From contig NZ_QUMQ01000001.1 of the NCBI RefSeq assembly GCF_003387075.1, positions 2,356,001-2,420,000 on the forward strand: 64,000 bases of DNA, written 5' to 3'. The translations under genes and the position numbers were made by a program. The notes beneath the pieces are model-generated. The model did no database searches and was not told the DNA's origin. It saw only the letters and a program-made list of their open reading frames with translations. Of the stretch, positions 60,320 through 64,000 are shown one piece after another. How positions within the stretch are numbered: position 1 is the first letter of the stretch; every line of letters begins with the position of its first letter. The DNA is from Asanoa ferruginea (lineage in GTDB: Bacteria > Actinomycetota > Actinomycetes > Mycobacteriales > Micromonosporaceae).

Positions 60320-61636
60320 ATGACCGGGACGACGCTCGACGACTATACCGACCGCTATGCGCGGCGGGTACGCGGCATGACGGCATCGGAGATTCGAGCT
60401 CTCTTCGCCGTCGCCAGCCGCCCCGAGGTCGTCTCGCTCGCCGGTGGCGCTCCCTACATCGCCGCCCTCCCGCTCGACGCCGTCGGGGAGATGCTCGGCA
60501 GCCTAGCCGCCGACCACGGCACCAGCACGCTGCAATACGGCATCGGGCAGGGCACCCCCGAGCTGCGCGAGCGGATCTGCGAGGTGATGGCGCTCTCCGG
60601 CATCGACGCAGCCGCCGGCGCTTCGCCGGACGATGTCGTTGTCACCGTCGGGGGCCAGCAGGCCCTCGATCTCGTGTCCCGGCTCTTTCTCGACCCGGGT
60701 GACGTCGTGCTTGCCGAAGGTCCGACCTACGTCGGGGCGCTCGGTGCGTTCCAGGCGGCGCAGGCCCAGGTCGTGCACGTCGCCATGGACGACGACGGGC
60801 TGATCCCGGCCGCGCTGGAGGCGGCGATCGCCGACGTGACCCGGTCCGGGCGGCGGGCGAAGTTCCTCTACACGATTCCGACCTACCAGAACCCGGCCGG
60901 CGTCACGCTGACCGACGAGCGGCGCGACCAGGTGCTCGACATCTGCGAGCGGGCCGGCCTGCTGGTGGTCGAAGACGACCCCTATGGGCAGCTCTCCTTC
61001 GACGGCGAGGCGCCGCTGCCGCTGCGCGCCCGGCGTCGCGAGGGGGTTTTCTACCTTTCGACGTTCTCCAAGACGTTCGCGCCCGGGCTGCGGGTCGGTT
61101 GGATCTTGGCTCCGCACGCCGTGCGCGAGAAGCTCGTGATCGCCTCTGAGTCGCAGATCCTGTGCCCGAGCGCGTTCGCGCAGGCGGCGGTGACCACCTA
61201 CCTGTCGACGATGCCGTGGCGCGAGCAGATAAAGACCTACCGCGAGGTCTACCGGGAGCGGCGCGACGCGCTGCTGGAGGCGCTCACCGACCTGATGCCG
61301 GAAGGCACGACCTGGACCCGCCCGAGCGGCGGCCTGTTCGTCTGGGCCACCCTGCCACCCGGCCTCGACTCCAAGGCGATGATGCCGCGGGCGATCGCGG
61401 CCCGGGTCGCCTACGTGCCCGGCACCGGGTTCTATGCCGACGGCAAGGGCGGCGACAACATGCGGCTCAACTTCTCGTTCCCGTCGCCGGAGCGGATCCG
61501 CGAGGGCGTCCGCCGCCTCGCCGGGGTGATGGAGCAGGACCTGGCCATGCGGCAGGTGTTCGGCGCCATCAGCGCCGTTGCCAACCGCCGCCGCGGGCAG
61601 GCCGGATCCGACACCCCTGGTCCCGACTTGGCATGA
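60320..61636 (+). CDS. PLP-dependent aminotransferase (class I/II, LysN/MocR-like)
   Basis: A 438-aa protein. After YARRVRGMTASEIRALFAVA comes the fold type I core: SLAGGAPYIAALPLDAV, LQYGIGQGTPELRERICEVM, VTVGGQQALDLVSRLFLDPG, AEGPTYVGALGAFQAAQAQV, YTIPTYQNPAGVTLTDERRD, VVEDDPYGQLSF, and the PLP-lysine FSKTFAPGLRVGW (Lys251). No N-terminal GntR domain is present. It belongs to the 2-aminoadipate/aromatic aminotransferase subfamily. The amino-acid substrate is not determinable. ddl follows after 8 bp, so the two are an operon; provision of a peptidoglycan amino acid is a speculation. Confidence 0.9.
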   Translation: MTGTTLDDYTDRYARRVRGMTASEIRALFAVASRPEVVSLAGGAPYIAALPLDAVGEMLGSLAADHGTSTLQYGIGQGTPELRERICEVMALSGIDAAAGASPDDVVVTVGGQQALDLVSRLFLDPGDVVLAEGPTYVGALGAFQAAQAQVVHVAMDDDGLIPAALEAAIADVTRSGRRAKFLYTIPTYQNPAGVTLTDERRDQVLDICERAGLLVVEDDPYGQLSFDGEAPLPLRARRREGVFYLSTFSKTFAPGLRVGWILAPHAVREKLVIASESQILCPSAFAQAAVTTYLSTMPWREQIKTYREVYRERRDALLEALTDLMPEGTTWTRPSGGLFVWATLPPGLDSKAMMPRAIAARVAYVPGTGFYADGKGGDNMRLNFSFPSPERIREGVRRLAGVMEQDLAMRQVFGAISAVANRRRGQAGSDTPGPDLA

Positions 61637-61644
61637 TCTGACTT

Positions 61645-62601
61645 ATGAGCAGCACCGATCTGCGCGTCCTTGTTCTTGCCGGCGGGTTGTCCTACGAGCG
61701 GGACGTGTCCCTCAAGTCCGGCCGCCGGGTGATCGACGCGCTACGGGCGGCGGGCATCGACGCCCAGCAGCGCGACGCCGACGTGTCGCTGCTGCCGGCG
61801 TTACGGTCCGACCCGCCGGATGCCGTGGTGATCGCCCTGCACGGCGCCACCGGTGAGGACGGGTCGCTGCGCGGGGTGCTCGACCTGTGCGACGTGCCCT
61901 ACGTCGGCTGTGACGCGCTGGCGTCCCGGCTCGCGTGGGACAAGCCCTCGGCGAAGGCCGTGCTGCGCGAGGCCGGCATCCCGACACCCGATTGGGTGGC
62001 GTTGCCGCACGACCGGTTCTCCGAGCTCGGCGCGGTCGCGGTGCTGGAGCGGATCGCCTCGCGGTTGGGGCTGCCGCTGATGGTCAAGCCGGCTCAGGGT
62101 GGCTCGGGTCTCGGTGCCGCGGTCGTGCGCGACGAGAGCTCGCTGCCGGCGGCGATGGTGGGTTGCTTCGCCTATGACTCCACCGCGCTCGTCGAGCGGT
62201 ATGTGACCGGCATGGACGTCGCGGTCACCGTGATCGACCTTGGCGACGGGCCCCAGGCGCTGCCCGCGGTCGAGATCGTGCCGCGCAATGGGGTGTACGA
62301 CTATGCGGCGCGCTACACGGCCGGGCTGACGACGTGGCACACGCCGGCGCGGTTGGACGCTTCTGCTGCCGCCGTGGTCGCCGAGACGGCGGTGGCGGCG
62401 CACAACGCGCTGGGGCTGCGCGACCTGTCCCGCGTAGACATGATCGTCGACGGGTCTGGGGCGCCGCATGTGCTCGAGGTCAACGTGGCGCCGGGGATGA
62501 CGGAGACGTCGCTCATGCCGATGGCGATTCAGGCCGCCGGGTTGGACTTCGGCAAGGTGTTGGCGGCGATGGTGTCACGGTCGGCGGGACGGGCTTCCTG
62601 A
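61645..62601 (+). CDS. ddl: D-alanine--D-alanine ligase
   Basis: A 318-aa ATP-grasp enzyme. The N-terminal motif VLVLAGGLSYERDVSLKSGR (the GGxSxERxVSxxS type) is followed by ALHGATGEDGSLRGVLDLCD, YVGCDALASRLAWDKPSAKA, VMVKPAQGGSGLGAAVV, VEIVPRNGVYDYAARYTAGL and the metal-binding VLEVNVAPGMTETSLMPMAI. It makes D-Ala-D-Ala for peptidoglycan. The EVNxxPGMT motif reads EVNVAPGMT, slightly unlike EVNTLPGMT; a D-Ala-D-X ligase is possible, but Ddl is most likely. Its stop abuts that of the convergent GNAT gene (no spacer). Confidence 0.9.
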   Translation: MSSTDLRVLVLAGGLSYERDVSLKSGRRVIDALRAAGIDAQQRDADVSLLPALRSDPPDAVVIALHGATGEDGSLRGVLDLCDVPYVGCDALASRLAWDKPSAKAVLREAGIPTPDWVALPHDRFSELGAVAVLERIASRLGLPLMVKPAQGGSGLGAAVVRDESSLPAAMVGCFAYDSTALVERYVTGMDVAVTVIDLGDGPQALPAVEIVPRNGVYDYAARYTAGLTTWHTPARLDASAAAVVAETAVAAHNALGLRDLSRVDMIVDGSGAPHVLEVNVAPGMTETSLMPMAIQAAGLDFGKVLAAMVSRSAGRAS

Positions 62602-63111
62602 CTAGGTCGTCGGTCTGCGCATGCAGACTCGGGGCCAGCGGTCGAGGCCGTGGTCGGCTTCTTGTTGCCGCCTCTCTCTGAGGCCCGGCGTGATTTCGTG
62701 CTCGTCGAGTGTTCGGAAGCGTTGGCGCTCGTAGTAGGGCGCGTTCCATGGGACGTCCCTGAAGGTGGTCAGCGTAAGTGCTGGCATCCCCTTCGCCTTT
62801 GCCGTTTTCGCGGCGTGAGTGATCAGCTCGCGGCCGATTCCTTGTCGTGCGTGGGTTTGGTGTACGGAGAGCTGCTCCAGGTGGAGGTTGCCGTCTAGCG
62901 GTTCGGCGAATAGGTAGGCCGTCACGTGGTCGGTGTTGGTGGTGGCTACCCAGGCTTTGCCGGCTTGCTGGTATCGCGTCAGGTCTGCCAGCGACGGCGG
63001 GTCGTCGTCAGCGATCTCCGGCATGCCGATCTCTCGGAAGAGTTCGCCGGCTGAGCGTTCGATGTCCTGGAGGCTTACCAGGTCATCGGAGTGCGCCTCC
63101 CGTATCCGCAT
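62602..63111 (-). CDS. GNAT family N-acetyltransferase
   Basis: A 169-aa protein (MRIREAHSDDLVSLQDIERS). GNAT motifs: strand pair WVATTNTDHVTAYLFAEPLD, HLEQLSVHQTHARQGIGREL (the QxxGxG acetyl-CoA loop as RQGIGR), ALTLTTFRDVPWNAPYYERQ. The last segment is typical of a large group of uncharacterised GNATs with the FRDVPWNxPYY signature. The substrate is unknown. It ends immediately at the ddl stop codon. A perfect parS lies 23 bp upstream of its ATG. Confidence 0.9.
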   Translation of the reverse strand: MRIREAHSDDLVSLQDIERSAGELFREIGMPEIADDDPPSLADLTRYQQAGKAWVATTNTDHVTAYLFAEPLDGNLHLEQLSVHQTHARQGIGRELITHAAKTAKAKGMPALTLTTFRDVPWNAPYYERQRFRTLDEHEITPGLRERRQQEADHGLDRWPRVCMRRPTT

Positions 63112-63133
63112 CCCACGATTCTGAGGCTCCTTC

Positions 63134-63147
63134 GTTTCACGTGAAAC
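63134..63147. promoter_or_regulatory. Perfect parS site
   Basis: GTTTCACGTGAAAC, an exact 14-bp palindrome identical to the conserved core of chromosomal parS sites bound by ParB. It lies between the GNAT start and the end of the window, in non-coding DNA. With the site in murJ it indicates an origin-proximal position. Confidence 0.88.
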
Positions 63148-63870
63148 GGGTTTCGATGGTGGGGATGGGTTGAGGTGTCGGGTCTCGCGGATTCGAGGTT
63201 GGTGGGGGGTGAGGTCGACCTTGCCGAGGGCCCGTGGGCTGGACAGGCCGGCAGTTGGTCGGCAGTTCGCGCTTGGCTGGCGGTTGAGAGTCTGCGTTAG
63301 TTCGTTGTGGGGTTAGGGCGGGCGATCTGCCCGTGGCCGCGGTCAGGGCCTCGCTGTTCCACATGGAACTGGACAGCCACGGAGCCGCGCGCCGCGCCTC
63401 GCCCGGTGCTCCGTGGTCGCCGTGGCGGCCGTGGGGTTGTGCAGGCGGAGTCGGCAAGCTAATTGACTGGGCCGAGGCGTCGCCGGTGCGGCCCGCGGAC
63501 ATCGCCTGCTTCCGCCGGGGCCGGGGGCTTGCTTCGGCCTCGAATGCTGTCGAGGCGTCAAGGGGGCGCGACCGTCATGCGTCAGTGCGATGGGCCAGGG
63601 CGCGGTTGCGTGTCCATCGGAAGGTTTGGCGTGCTCGTGCCCCCGTACCCGTGGAGGTCTCATTACAGTCGCTGGGCTCGGTGGAGCGTTCTCTCCCGCC
63701 GGAGTGCAGCCATGGTGTGGAACGACGCAGGGCCTCGTCAACCTCGCGCTATCGCGGCCAGCGTCCAACCGCGTCATCACCGATGCGCGACACGGTCGGG
63801 CCGTTGGCGTCGACATGAATGGCCGGCCCTTTGTCGCCGTGGTGTCTGGCTACAGCTGAACTGGAGCGAC

Positions 63871-64000
63871 GTGGCGGTGCTGTTCTCGATCGCCTACCGG
63901 ATTCCGGGCAGCGTCACCGAAGCCGAAGACGCGTCAGGAGTCGAGTTCGACGTGAAGCCGGTGACCATCGCTATCCCCGGCAGGGTGACCGCCGAACCAC
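63871..64000 (+). pseudogene. Fragment resembling an ECF sigma factor N-terminus
   Basis: From GTG 63871 the frame stays open to the window end. It reads VLFSIAYRIPGSVTEAEDAS, which closely resembles the region-2 start of SigJ-type ECF sigma factors (LFSIAYRMLGSVSEAED). The following residues (VEFDVKPVTIAIPGRVTAEP) do not continue region 2. No upstream start region of the family is present. It is most likely a decayed or rearranged remnant; the part beyond the window cannot be judged. Confidence 0.4.

Larger units (their letters stand above)
63112..64000. other. 889-bp right-end region, mostly non-coding
   Basis: No intact gene is recognised. It contains a perfect parS (63134-63147), a degenerate parS-like palindrome (63356-63369), 15 bp identical to the core of the dispersed repeat (63562-63576) and, at the far right, a sigma-factor-like coding fragment. 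The longest frames (63333-63818, 63343-63816 and 63590-63859) show no domain. Confidence 0.5.

Noticed and set aside
63356-63369. Second parS-like palindrome GTTCCACATGGAAC
   Set aside because: Three mismatches to the parS core, including the central CACGTG; too degenerate to call.
63562-63576. Fourth copy of the dispersed repeat
   Set aside because: Only 15 bp (GGGGGCGCGACCGTC) match; no flanking arms are conserved.
63590-63859. 89-aa plus-strand frame near the right end
   Set aside because: No recognisable domain or clear start signal; it may be part of a decayed region but cannot be supported as a gene.

Overview
High-GC (roughly 70%) actinobacterial chromosomal DNA. GTG and TTG starts, ATGA/GTGA stop-start overlaps, a DnaB intein and the gene orders below point to Actinomycetota, most likely a Micromonosporaceae-type organism; the family assignment is inference. 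Two blocks match the known Mycobacterium tuberculosis order near oriC: dnaB-rplI-rpsR-ssb-rpsF / GT87 / ponA-type PBP / DUF5318 / PadR / ino1 (compare Rv0046c-Rv0058), and pcnA / murJ / sigM / trxB / trxA / cwlM / GNAT (compare Rv3907c-Rv3916c). A perfect parS site and a one-mismatch parS site agree with an origin-proximal position, although dnaA, dnaN, parA and parB are not in the window.

Layout. 1-19 kb: a nearly complete molybdenum-cofactor set (DUF6457, mobA, fdhD, moaA, moaD, moaE, moeA, mogA, moaC). It is interleaved with a DUF4192 protein, a GNAT enzyme, a fructosamine-kinase-like protein, a membrane metallophosphoesterase coupled to moaD, an EndoQ-like/UvrD helicase fusion, an LppU-type protein, an AAA ATPase, a DoxX protein and a GT87 mannosyltransferase. 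19-25 kb: a GGDEF-EAL protein translationally coupled to a second GT87-like protein, a phosphoribosyltransferase, a zinc-ribbon protein and a mycothiol/DinB-type protein. 25-34 kb: intein-bearing dnaB, a 1.28 kaa repeat protein, and the rpsF-ssb-rpsR-rplI operon. 34-47 kb: a secreted anchored protein, an AP endonuclease, two more large GT87/GT-C proteins, a class A PBP, DUF5318, PadR with an obvious operator, and ino1. 47-64 kb: a Tat-exported protein, ogt, pcnA, murJ, a separate MurJ-partner pseudokinase, sigM with its anti-sigma factor, trxB, trxA, cwlM, an aminotransferase and ddl. The window ends in non-coding sequence with a perfect parS and a decayed sigma-factor-like fragment.

Themes. 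Cell-envelope genes are concentrated here: PBP, MurJ plus pseudokinase, CwlM, Ddl, several polyprenol-sugar-type glycosyltransferases and Ino1. They sit with replication functions (DnaB, SSB, parS, DnaA-box-like elements) and redox/stress functions (SigM, thioredoxin system). Less ordinary items are a 14-bp-arm palindrome made of two perfect TTATCCACA boxes, a dispersed about 75-bp intergenic repeat in three copies at convergent gene ends, an about 80-bp non-coding tandem repeat next to cwlM, a 20-unit protein repeat beside dnaB, and the EndoQ-helicase fusion. No tRNA, rRNA, CRISPR array, insertion sequence or prophage was seen.
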